From: Camillea tinctor
Taxonomy: Eukaryota > Ascomycota > Sordariomycetes > Xylariales > Xylariaceae
NCBI GenBank assembly: GCA_022578605.1
Contig: MU394079.1
Span: 62,001 to 126,000 of the forward strand
Reading direction: 5' to 3'
DNA length: 64,000 nt
A model generated the notes under the pieces. That model saw only the letters and a program-made list of their open reading frames with translations. It did no database searches and was not told the origin of the DNA. This document shows positions 9,963 through 20,703 of this stretch, one piece after another (the stretch's first letter is position 1; each line of letters begins with the position of its first letter). Made by a program: the position numbers and the translations under genes.

Positions 9963-12624
9963 GACAAGGGAAAGGGATAAAAAAATGAACGACTTTCACA
10001 CAAGGGGGGGTAGAGGCAAGATAATATAAATTTTAAGTCATATGAGGGAGAGAGGGTACGAAAAAGTAAAATGCATGAAACCATCAAGCAACATTTGCCA
10101 TGTCCCGAATAAAGTGAGGGTCAGGCAATTGGAACTAAACGACAGAGTGAGACAGTAATGTTTCCTTTCCTGCCCTCCCCCTCCAAAGGGCCGCGCCGGG
10201 GGGCTCGTATAACGGCAAAAGGCTGGAGCGGGAGAAATGGAACCTTGTCGGTCCAATTCGATTTAGAGGAGGTGACCCGTTAGTTGGATCTAGCAATGTA
10301 CAATTACTAGAAGCGAAAGAGCCAAGCCCAGGCTCGAATTTCGAAAAGCAAGGGGAAAAACTCGCAAGAGGTTACAGCAAAAGCGACGAGGGCAGAATAG
10401 GAACGAATGACAATCCAACAAAATTGTCTGATACGAGCGAGTGGTTGCGTTTTCTTTTTTTCGGGAAGAGAAGAGAAAAAAAGAAAAAGGACAGGGAAAA
10501 TAAAAAAAAGGAAGGGTAAGAGAAAAAAAAAAACAAGAAGAGGGTGTAATGTACGTGAATATGCGACTGGCGTGTTGAGATGGACCGTTCTAAGACAAAA
10601 AGACAACCATACACATACACAACACAACAACACACGTTGAGAGAGGTGTGAGACAAAAGGAACCCCTGTCCTGGAAAGGGGACCTGCTCGCAACGACAAC
10701 TACAAGGTATAGTACAGTACGTATTACCTGTTCTAAGGCTTATTTACGACCGAATAGATGCCCGGTGATATGGGAATCGGGATGGTCGAGGGATTGGGGG
10801 ATGGGAGATGTGGATGGACGAATGGCACAGTACAGTAGTGTTCCAGAAAGGCTCTAGGAATCCACATCCACTGGCCTAGGCAGGTGACTTGAGAGGGATC
10901 CTATTGTTGCTACAGCTTGCTCACGACACAAGAGGGGGGAAATGGTTGGTTGGTACAGATGTAGGTAACGATGGGAAGCGGGAACAGGGAGAAAAACCGG
11001 CCTAGTTAGGAAAAAAGTAGGTAAAAGGATGGGGCAGCTCTGACCCCAAAGAACCAATTGGGGGTTCTGATTGAACAGCAAAAGGACGGTATATGCTGTA
11101 GAAGGAAGAGAATGTCTTACCGTTCATGGTTACTAAGTGTGAGTGGGAGTGTGTGTAAGTAGTATGTGTGAGCGTGTGAGTGTGTGTAAGTATTTGATGG
11201 TTCATGATGTAACGTTGTAGGTAGACCCAGAACGTCGTCAGCCTTTAAAACGTTCTAGTATAATGTATTTAAACTAGTAGGGATCGCCCGCACGAGCCAC
11301 ACGGGGTTGGGTTTTCTTGGACGAATTCCTGTGTTGCCATTTGCCCCCCTCTTCTTCTCTCCCCCCTGAAAAGGTTTAGGTAGCAGGCTTAAAGTAGAAA
11401 TTCCTTAGCCACAAGAGAGAAAAAGGTTGTGATCTAGTGTAAGTAAGGTAGGTAGGCAGGTAGTTTGATATATAGCATGTTCCCTGTTTCTAGTCTAGAG
11501 CGTAGTTCGGGAGAGAAAAAAAGAAAAGAGTGGCAAGGGGCAGCAAAGAAAAGGAGGCTTTTTTTCTTAATAAAAAAAAAGAGAAAAGAAAAGAAAAGGA
11601 ATATCCCCTGAGCGAATCATCGTTCTCCATCTCTTGACTGTATCATCAGTTAATATCTTGTTATACTACTATGTAGTATATTGCAAACACCAGTCTCGAA
11701 ACGGATAATGCGCCAGTCAATAAACATGGCATATATCCAATTAATAACAATGCTCATCAATATATTCATTCCAACCCCATGGGAACCTGCTCTCAATGTG
11801 GTCCAAACGCAAACCTCCCCCCTTACCAATTACCAAATCTGACGTTGCGGCTCTGTCGTGACCCATACTGAAATTGTGGTCCATCGCATGTCATACTGCA
11901 TCACGCAAATATCTGAAGACTATTCACTAGTGTACAAACCAGAAGCGATGAGTAAGATAATATCATAGTCTCTGCCTCTCTCTTTTCTTTGCTCCGGTTA
12001 AGGCTTGATGAACTCCACGGGAAAGAAGACAAGGCCGGTCTCACGCACTAGTCTAGTCGAAGCAAGTGCTATGTTCTTCGTCGGAGCAACCTCATCGTTG
12101 TCTCTGTTAGTGCTGCTATCAGGCACCTTCGATGCCGGGGCTAAGCCCAAGATCGTCATGGAGGGAGGGTTTGGCAAGGTCTCACTGCGAAACCAAAAGC
12201 CGGCCGAGTGGTTGACTGCACTCGCGAACCAACCAGGTGGCTCCGAGTGCCACATGACAGAAGGACGGCCAGGGAGGCGATTACAACGTTTGAGTTGCCC
12301 TTCCACAAGCCAGTACCTGTGAGTGGAGAAACCGGCCATACGTTCCATCTTCATCGGCGTTGCTCCCGATGTCATCTCTTGAACTGACATGTGCTTCGCT
12401 TTAACGCGGGCGCACATCATAATGCCGCATGGCTTGACGAGGCCGGTGTCGCTGACTGATTGCAATCTGGTGGTGGTAATACGTCTCCCCTTTCCTTTAT
12501 CTAGACAACCTTTGCTGCGTGATACTCCACCTCTCTCTTCTGTTAGCCTTTCAGAAATAGACAATACACTCTTCTACTATTATCATCACTTGTCAGACTT
12601 ATCCCTCTGTATACCACAAGCAAG
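9963..12624. other. divergent promoter region between hexokinase and deaminase genes
   Basis: The 2.66-kb head-to-head spacer contains poly-A/G and GA-rich tracts (10455-10540, 11515-11600), GT-rich DNA (11140-11190), a TAGGTAGGCAGG block (11444-11463) and an NDT80-like core (11904-11910). A stretch at 11998-12564 is open on both strands but not recognisable as a gene. Promoters for both GlcNAc genes should lie here. Confidence 0.6.
11904..11910 (+). promoter_or_regulatory. possible NDT80/RON1-type core site (CGCAAAT)
   Basis: CGCAAAT matches the CRCAAAW core bound by NDT80-family proteins and lies 715 bases before the deaminase ATG in the divergent promoter. A 7-base match is expected by chance, so this is only a candidate. 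Confidence 0.15.
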
Positions 12625-13883
12625 ATGCGGCTCATCATCCGTGACGATTCCGAGAGCGCTAGCGCCTACGTAGCCAATTATATCATCGACAGAATCCGTC
12701 ATTTTAGCCCTACTCCTGAACATCCCTTCGTGCTTGGCCTACCTACTGGTTCAAGCCCCCTCGGTGTATATAGAATATTGGTTGAGAAGTATAAGGCAGG
12801 ACAGGTATGTTCTCCGAGGATGTGCTTACCTATCGGCTTACCACTCACCAATAACCGTGAATAATAGATCTCGTTTGAAAATGTTGTTACTTTCAACATG
12901 GTATGCATAGCCTTTGGTGACCCCCTTCGATGAGATCGACGTCTGATGCATTGGCAGGACGAGTATGTCGGAATCCCTCGAGACCACCCTGAGAGCTACC
13001 ACTCCTTTATGTGGAAGAACTTCTTCTCACACGTAAACGTGAACCCCAACAATGTCCATATCCTCAATGGAAACGCACCCAACCTCGAGGCAGAATGTGT
13101 CGAATATGAGGCCAAGATCAAGCGTGCTGGAGGCATCGACCTCTTCCTGGGTGGTATCGGAGAAGACGGCCACATTGCTTTCAATGAGCCGGGCTCGAGT
13201 CTAGCGTCTAGAACCCGCGTCAAGACGTTGGCATATGACACGATCTTGGCCAACTCGCGCTTCTTCGACAACGATATCAAGAGGGTGCCGCGGATGGCCT
13301 TGACCGTCGGCGTCCAGACGATCCTAGAGGCCCGGGAAGTCGTCGTGATCATCTTGGGCACTCGCAAGGCGCTTGCCCTCCAGAGATGCGTCGAGCAAGG
13401 CGTAAACCACATGTGGACTCTCTCGAGTCTTCAACTCCACCCACATCCCATGATCGTCTGCGATGAAGACGCAACCCTAGAGCTGAAGGTCAAGACTGTG
13501 AAGGTAAAGTTGATCTTGTTACTACTTTGTCCCTTGATGGGCTAACTATGTGGTTCTAGTACTTCAAGAGCATAGAGATAGTTGCCAAGGCCCAGGGCTT
13601 TGAGCAAATCCTACCCTCCAAGATCCGAACAGGTCCTGGTCCGATTCCCAAGACGGTGGTCAATGAAGTGCAGTCCCCCACTATCCTTGCACCGCAGCCC
13701 ACAACGTCTCGTTTGCTGCGCGCAACTCCTGCCACGGAGTACCCTGTACGATCCGTGTCACCGGATATCCCAGAGCTCGTCCCAGACCGCATGGCCGACC
13801 GGACTGGTGTTCCAAGCCTAGCAAACAGGTTAACGCCCCAGCCAGAACAGCAGCAGCATCGCATGGCTAGCGTCGGGGCATAA
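12625..13883 (+). CDS. dam1: glucosamine-6-phosphate isomerase/deaminase (NagB/NAG1/DAM1 family)
   Basis: Exons 12625-12804, 12868-12900, 12958-13503 and 13560-13883 code for 360 residues; introns are 63, 57 and 56 bp and all phase 0. The enzyme converts glucosamine-6-phosphate to fructose-6-phosphate plus ammonia, the last step of GlcNAc breakdown. Family signatures: [20 protein letters not shown] (sugar-phosphate loop), TFNMDEYVGI formed across the exon 2/3 junction (catalytic-base Asp region), HSFMWKNFF, and [17 protein letters not shown] (active-site Asp, His and Glu). The bacterial enzyme is about 266 residues; the extra C-terminal part here, rich in Pro, Ser and Gln, seems disordered and is typical of fungal forms. 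It is divergent from the hexokinase gene that supplies the same pathway, so shared regulation by the nearby NDT80-like factor is likely. Confidence 0.95.
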
Positions 13884-14686
13884 GCATAAGGAAGGAAGGT
13901 CGAGCTTTTCTTCTCTTTTCTTATCTTTCTCACACGGCGTTTATGAGAACAAGGTGATTAAGCCCAGAATGTCAGACGAATAGCGTATTTTCGATTTTTT
14001 GGGGGATTGACTTAAACGAAGAAAAGACAAACAAGACAAAAATAGGATAAAGCTAGCTATGCTAGAGAGAGCACTGGATGAAGACGATCGCTCCATAAAT
14101 TAACTAGGAGGTAAATATCTATTCCGTTAGATTAGATTCTCTGGATTAGGAGAAGAGCAAAGACTGGTGAGCGACATAAAATATAAAGGCATAATGCCAA
14201 GTAGGTTTGTTATATATCGCCATTGTGTAGCATACGCTCGGTGTAGGTACGGTCTGTCTTAGATGCGTGCCGTGGGGCGCGTGCATGAAGCTAGACAATA
14301 AAGTATCGTATAGCCTTATTCATATAGTGTAGATATTTATATCGAATATACCAGAAATAAAATTTATAAATTCAATACCTGTGCGTTATATCTTCTCATT
14401 GCTTATGATGTATGCTTTAGTCTGAGGCATAACACGAGTCTTCTTGTGAGCATGTCATTAGGTTAGTTGATCGTAGCTTGCGAGCATCAGTAACAGCACC
14501 ATGACCAACAAACGGAGAATAGCGATTTACGATCAGAAGGCTTATCATTTCCCGAGAGAATGTGTATATTTAAAGCGAAACGATCTTGGTAGCTCATGAT
14601 GATTACTTGTTCATGTTTACTTGACTTTATCCTAGAGCACATCTTATCCACGACTTACTTACAGCACTTACTTTTCGCAATCCACA
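13884..14686. other. intergenic, AT-rich
   Basis: Deaminase 3' UTR and the upstream region of a small gene. AATAAA-like signals occur near 14297 and 14357. No coding frame or RNA gene was recognised. Confidence 0.55.
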
Positions 14687-14998
14687 ATGACCAACATGTT
14701 CTCTTCAGCGTTAAGCCACTTAACTTCTCGCAATGGACCGCGTCCATCAGCAGTAACAGCGCCACTACCCCTTTCCCCTGCGCTAAGGTTATGTAGAGCA
14801 AATCTCTACTCCACCACGACACCGAACAAAGCGCCCGGACCTCCCCAGACGGGACATCGCGGGGACGCGGTGTTCATCGCGAGCGCAGCCCTCGTCGGCG
14901 GCGGGGCTACAACTCAACTACGAGATTTGGATAAGGGGAGGAAGAAAAAGAAGAAGAGGAAAGAGCCGAGGCTCTACGATAGTGCTATTACCGGATAA
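14687..14998 (+). CDS. small hypothetical protein, possible mitochondrial targeting
   Basis: Single-exon frame of 103 residues; family not recognised. The N-terminal 45 residues have Ser, Arg and Ala and almost no acids, ending in RLCRANLYSTT, which resembles a mitochondrial presequence with a cleavage site. A short hydrophobic stretch (VFIASAALVGGGA) follows, then a strongly basic block with six lysines in KGRKKKKKRKE. The first ATG was chosen; a second lies three codons later. No donor site was seen in the frame. It stands alone between the deaminase and the ceramidase. Evidence is limited to composition and the uninterrupted frame, so it could be spurious. Confidence 0.45.
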   Translation: MTNMFSSALSHLTSRNGPRPSAVTAPLPLSPALRLCRANLYSTTTPNKAPGPPQTGHRGDAVFIASAALVGGGATTQLRDLDKGRKKKKKRKEPRLYDSAITG

Positions 14999-15225
14999 CC
15001 TGGAGGTGGGAAAGAGTTCGGGGTTCGGGTGGGGAGGACAGGATAAGGACATACTACATAGTGAAGGTAGATCGGCACCTTGGTAGATGGTTGTGTTATG
15101 CTACATAAGTAATGGTGGTGGGGGAAGGGTGGGTGGAATGAATGGATGCAGGGTTGGAATGGGATGGGATGGAGGGATAGATACAGCATGCATATTACCG
15201 GCATGTATGTACTATGTATGTGCAC

Positions 15226-15247
15226 GAGAGAGAAAGAGAGAGAGAGA
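15226..15247. repeat. (GA)n-rich microsatellite
   Basis: GAGAGAGA run with one AAA interruption, read directly. Confidence 0.9.
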
Positions 15248-16592
15248 TTACATGGTAGGTTTCATCATCCCCGATTCCACTGATCTGATCTGATCATGAC
15301 CAAGATTCCCGCTTGTAAGTGGTGTTTTATTCTGCTTAGTCATGGAATGATAGCAGGTAGAGGTTGTAGCATGGCAGAGACCCGTGAAAAATAAGTACAT
15401 AAGGATGGTTGCGTACATGGGGAGAGAGGGAACAAAAGGATTTTGGCTTGTTGCAGTGGGGGCCGAGGCTTGGGGATCGTAGAGATCGTCTACATGTGCT
15501 GGTATATTATGTGCATAGGTTAGTAAATGTAGGATGCGGTGACGGACAGAGAGATGGGGGACTTTTCTTTTTGGTGTGTGTATGGATAGACTAGATCAGT
15601 CTATACCAATAAGCTGCTATTAGATACATAAGTTGATCGGTCTACACCTAGATGTGCTTCGAAGTTGCGAAGATGGAAGGTAACTATTTCTAAAATGTCT
15701 CTTATAATACTGTACATATAAGTCAAATCCATAGGTATGTAACACATAGTGAGAATGCTGATAGACAAGATGTATAAGGCTAGAACAACTGTGGCTATCT
15801 ACCTACGATGTACTAGGTTAGATATCTTTGCATTACGCGCGTGTAACATTGAACGCCCCAAGTAACCATCTTGGTCCTATAGGTTGAGTTTTTATACCGC
15901 CAGCCAGCTTAGCCGTGGTTATACAGCATCAAAAAAGGAAGTTACCGCGTCTTGTATTTCGGCGAGATAATATCTAAACTACATTAATAGTGAATATCCA
16001 AGGTCGGCAAGGCAGGACTTGATACCCTTTTAAAAAGTTGTAATCTGTAATCCAATGTTGTATAGTGCTAGGCTAAGGCCTCGGGAGGAGAATAAGTCTA
16101 CCTAGACACCCCCGCCTATCTGATAAGTAGCTATGTTACAGTTATCGAGTCCCCCATTCAAGTTCACCCCCTTGCCGCCGAACCCGTAGATAGTGGGACT
16201 TATCTAAACGTTGGCCGATCTCCGAATCCATTCCTATCAAGCTTTGTTTGCCAGAAATATCTCCCCGCTATTCATGATATGATTGAGTTCAAATAAAAGC
16301 GGGAAACATTTCGACTTTTTATTTTTTCTCAGGTCCGTTACGAAAATATAAAATTACTCCGAGATCTCTCGTATGATAATTGTTGGCAAACTAATAAGGC
16401 GGTCTACCAGTTTGTAAGTATGTACCTATGTAGGTTAACATGTTAAAAAGAAAGGCCGCCAATAGATAGTAGATTCTGGTTATCACAGTTCACCTGGGAA
16501 GGTAACTATCCAGGTTAAGTCAATACGTCCGAAAGAGATAAAAGAAGAAGAAAAACATGGAGTCAGGGATTATTGCATTCTTAACTGATTAT

Positions 16593-16612
16593 CTACCTAG
16601 GTACCTAGGTAG
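16593..16612. repeat. perfect 20-bp palindrome of TAGGTA units
   Basis: CTACCTAGGTACCTAGGTAG equals its own reverse complement. It is the most perfect copy of the TAGGTA motif scattered in the intergenic DNA of this window. Confidence 0.9.
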
Positions 16613-17866
16613 TTATGGCAAGAATAAGATAAGATACCTTTGATATGGAATTGTGCTCAAGCCTTGTATAGTAGTATAGCGATAGATAGGTAGCACTATA
16701 GTAGCTTGAACCCTAGTTTGCGCCATGCTACACTGACTTATACACTACAATACCTTAGGCCTGGCATGCTTAGCCAAGCTTTGAATTCCTTGATCTCGGG
16801 TTCTTAAGTAAACTTGGCAGGGCTGTGAGCGCTAAGCTACTTACATACGAAGAAGAGATAAAGCTCGAGCTAGGAAAATACTATGTAGTGTAGTAGTATG
16901 TACAATAGGTTAACCTAGTATACAACCTAGGTTAGGTTACTATAACTATAACCCCCCTGATAGCTTTTGACGTATTGACATCAATCTTGATATCCTAACA
17001 AAAGATCTCCTATCAACTTAATCTCGTTTCGGTTTTAAAAAAACATCACGGGCAGGATTTTATTATACCCAGACTTTTCTATTATCATTATTCTCCTTTC
17101 TCTTCCTCCCCCCTAATTCGCCCCCCTCGCTACGTATATTCTTTTTCGTTTGCATCGCGAAAATACGGGTTGGGCTGCTATTGGCCCAACCAGAGGTCGG
17201 AGGACAAGACATTTCATTTAGTCCAACGGCCGTGACATTAGCGAATGACACTGGAGATCAAGGCTCCCCGCACTCGTCATGGGTAACTGACCTGGGTACC
17301 CTCGCCCAATTGGCTATGTGCCGGCTTCCTATAGCGGTAGCCAAATCTCCAGATCCAGTCGTGTGCTCATCGACCCTGGTTCCCATTCGTAGAGCATGTG
17401 ATGACATACCCGCTCCTCCTTTAACCCAGCTCAGCCCTCGCGAACGGACTCGTTTGGTCCTTTGGTCCTATTGTGCACACCCAACGTGGCTTAGGAACCC
17501 TCCCCTGGAGTAATACGGTGCCTGTCTATCAGGCAAGTATGATGCTATCAATATGCAGGTCCGCATGCGAAGCTTTGATCAGCCTAGCTTACGAGGCTTG
17601 AGAGCTTGTTTTTCCCCATTCCTTGGAAAAAAGGTGTGTCGTGTCGGTGTCTCTCACGAGGGGAGGGGATGGCAAAGAAGCTAGCTGAGCTGAACATGCG
17701 GGTTGTGTTGTACTCCTGCGGAGATGCCTTACATCCGTAGCTAGTGTAGAGAAAGGAAGATAATAAAAAGGCCCTCACCGTACCTACTTTCGAAGGTGTG
17801 ACCTACTCCCCCTTGCTCTCTACCAAGTAGCTTGTTGTACGGCGTAGCTTTGTGAATACCGCCGCC

Positions 17867-20368
17867 ATGGCTCGGACGCTTTCCCAAAGCCCCCAGGCGC
17901 CAAGAAGATCGATCTTCGTCATCTTCTCGATTGTCTCATTCTTCATACTGGGCGTGTTCTTCGTGTCTAAGCCCAAAGCTACGGTACCCGGCCGTGGGTT
18001 CGATTTCGAAAATGTGGCACGCGCGAGGAGCCACCGGAAGTCGAGCGCGCGAGCGGAGGCCACTGGAGACAAATACCTCCTCGGCGTGGGAAAGGCTGAC
18101 ATCACCGGCCCCGTTGTCGAAATCAACTTCGCCGGCTACGCCGATAGCTCTCAGGTCGGCACGGGTCTACGACAGCGCATCTTCTCGCGAGCGTTCATCG
18201 TCGGCGATGTTAACAACCCGAGCGATCGTTTTGTATACCTAATCCTCGATACCCAAGGTGGCGATACGGCGGTACGGTTTGGTATTCTGGAGGGCGTGGC
18301 GGCGCTTGGAGATGATTATTCTATGTATGGCCAGGGCAATATTGCTGTGATTGGCACTCACTCCCACGCTGGTCCAGGGGCCTGGTTCAACTACTTGCTG
18401 CCGCAAATAACCAGTCTTGGCTTCGATAAGCAAAGCTACCAAGCTATTGTCGATGGTGCTGTGTTGTCCGTTAAACGGGCCCATGAGTCCCTGACTGAGG
18501 TAAGCAATATTGTGTATGGCTCAAAAGGCTTCAAGAGCTAATCGTTCTGCTGATAGGGGTACCTGGACTTTGGTATGATCCGTTCGTCTTCTTTGCTAGA
18601 ATAATCTTACCTAACCGTGACAGGCGCCGTGAATATTACCGACAGTAACCTAAGTCGAAGCTTATACGCCTATATGGCTAATCCTGCCGAAGAACGAGCC
18701 CAATACACTGACTCGGTTGACAAGGAGATGACGGTACTCAAGTTCCAACGCGCGTCTGATAGCAAGAACATTGGTGTCTTAACGTGGTTCCCTGTCCATG
18801 GCACTTCGATCTACCAAAATAGCACACATGTGGCGGGCGACAACAAAGGGGTGGCGGCGCTTATGTTCGAGAAAGCCATGGAGGGCGTAGACTCCGCAGC
18901 AGACGGGTTTGTCGCCGGATTTTCTCAGGCGAATGTTGGGGACACAACCCCTAACACTCTTGGTGCTTGGTAAGTTGGGACTCTGATAAGGCTGTAAGTG
19001 TCTTGTAGACTAACGTGACTTTAGGTGCGATGATGGGTCTGGCGACATGTGTAGTTATGAGAATAGCACTTGCGCCGATGGCAAGTCGCAAGCATGCCAC
19101 GGCCGAGGACCTGCCTTCGGGAAACTCGATCTTGGAATTACGAGCTGCTACGAAATCGGCAAGCGCCAATATGACGGTGCTAGATCCGTATACGTATGAC
19201 TTGAATTCATGATTTAGGGAGAGAAAGACGTTAGCTGACCGTTACCTAGGACTCATTTGGCTCGTCGGGAACACCTGTCGTCGGTTCCACTGTCAAATCT
19301 TTCCATTTCTATCAAGACATGTCCTTCTGGAACTTCCAGTTAGAAAATGGGACTCAAGTGCAGACTTGCCCTGCAGCGCTAGGATACTCCTTCGCCGCGG
19401 GCACCACCGATGGGCCCGGCGCTTTTGATTTCACACAAAACGACTCTGGGGAGCCGGACGCCAACCCAATATGGATCGTCATTAAAGATCTTCTCAAAGC
19501 CCCAACGCCAGAACAGAAGGCTTGTCAACAACCCAAGCCGGTTCTGCTCGACGTAGGCGAACTATCTGTGCCCTACCCCTGGTCTCCGAATATTGTCGAC
19601 GTTCAATTGCTGCGAGTCGGCCAATTCATCATCATAGTAAGCCCCAGCGAAGCGACAACCATGTCAGGCCGCAGATGGCGCGCCGCCGTGAAAGCTGCGG
19701 CGACAGCGGCGGACATCACGGACACCGAGCCCAAGGTGGTGCTCGGCGGCCCGGCGAACACCTATGCGCACTACGTCGCAACCCCTGAGGAGTACGGCAT
19801 TCAGCGGTACGAAGGTGCAAGCACTCTGTTTGGGCCGTGGGAGCTGCCCGCGTACATTAACCTGACCGTGAGCAACATCCACTACCTGGCACCGGACTCG
19901 ACGAGCTCTCCCGCTCCGGGTCCCAGCCCGCCGGACAACCGCAACAAGAGCCTGAGCTTCATCACGGGCGTAGTGCAGGACAACGCGCCGTCCGGGAAGA
20001 AGTTCGGGGACTGCACTGTCCAGCCCGCGGCCACGTACGCCCCCGGCGCCGTCATCAACGCAACGTTCGTGGGCGCGAACCCGCGCAACAATCTGCGCCT
20101 TGAGGGGACTTTCGGGGCCATTGAGAAGCTAGGCAGCGATGGTACTACCTGGACCCAGGTGCGCGACGACTCAGACTGGTCTCTCGTGTACACCTGGACC
20201 AGGACCAACACCGTGCTGGGCTATAGCGAGGTCGTCATCAGCTGGGAGAGCGAGACCGACGCCGAGCCCGGCACGTACAGGACGCGGTATTACGGCGATA
20301 GCAAGGCTCTGATCGGAGGGGCTATAACGGCGTTTGAGGGCGTGAGCAATAATTTTACTTTAACATAA
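17867..20368 (+). CDS. neutral/alkaline ceramidase
   Basis: Exons 17867-18499, 18557-18572, 18624-18969, 19025-19193 and 19250-20368 give 760 residues. The second exon is only 16 nt (GYLDF plus one base). The ATG lies in GCCGCCATGG, an ideal context. The enzyme hydrolyses ceramide to sphingosine and fatty acid. Motifs: GVGKADITGPV at the mature N-terminus, GDDYSMYGQGNIAVIGTHSH (metal-site His), LTWFPVHGTS, NHG-equivalent region, NVGDTTPNTLGAWC (amidase box), and a C-terminal Ig-like domain with TFVGANPRNNLRLEGTF. Residues 15-37 form a hydrophobic signal anchor (IFVIFSIVSFFILGVFFV), so it is secreted or anchored facing out. Odd point: the box usually written GDVSPN reads GDTTPN, placing Thr at the nucleophilic Ser position. 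It is tail-to-tail with the GH3 gene, 335 bp apart. Confidence 0.93.
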
Positions 20369-20703
20369 TGGTAATCTATGGTTCAATAATGAGGAAACTT
20401 AAGTAAATATGATAGGGTAAAGAGAGCGGGTAAAGAGTGAGAGGAGGGCCATAGAAACAAGTAACTTAATGTATTAAGCACAAGAACACCGTATATATGA
20501 AATCAACACCTCCCTTGTAAGGCACATGAGTCTTTTTCTGAAAGTCACGAATTATGTATTTCTATTCTTCAGTAGGATAAGCAGCAACGTAATCTAGCTG
20601 CAAGGCTCTATAATCTGACCCCCTTAGGTAGGTAAGTAAGTCATCTACGTAGCCTCTCCTAAGCCGACACAACCTTCCCTAAACCCCCTTACCCGAGACT
20701 CAC
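20369..20703. other. short convergent 3' spacer
   Basis: Spacer between the ceramidase and GH3 stop codons. It holds a TAGGTAGGTAAG motif near 20625 and no coding frame. Confidence 0.7.

Larger units (their letters stand above)
14999..17866. other. long intergenic region upstream of ceramidase
   Basis: No gene was recognised in 2.9 kb. Visible: a GA repeat (15226-15247), ATGGATGGAATGG-like repeats near 15135-15180, many TAGGTA/TACCTA motifs between 15800 and 16950 including a perfect palindrome (16593-16612), and tandem GATA-type motifs near 16628. Base composition is AT-rich. Confidence 0.6.

Noticed and set aside
10307..10699. 130-codon and overlapping frames on both strands
   Set aside because: They are generated by GA/CT-rich DNA in the promoter; no motif or splice signal supports them.
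17181..17513. 110-codon plus-strand frame upstream of the ceramidase
   Set aside because: No recognised domain, no supporting splice sites, and stop-free length compatible with chance.
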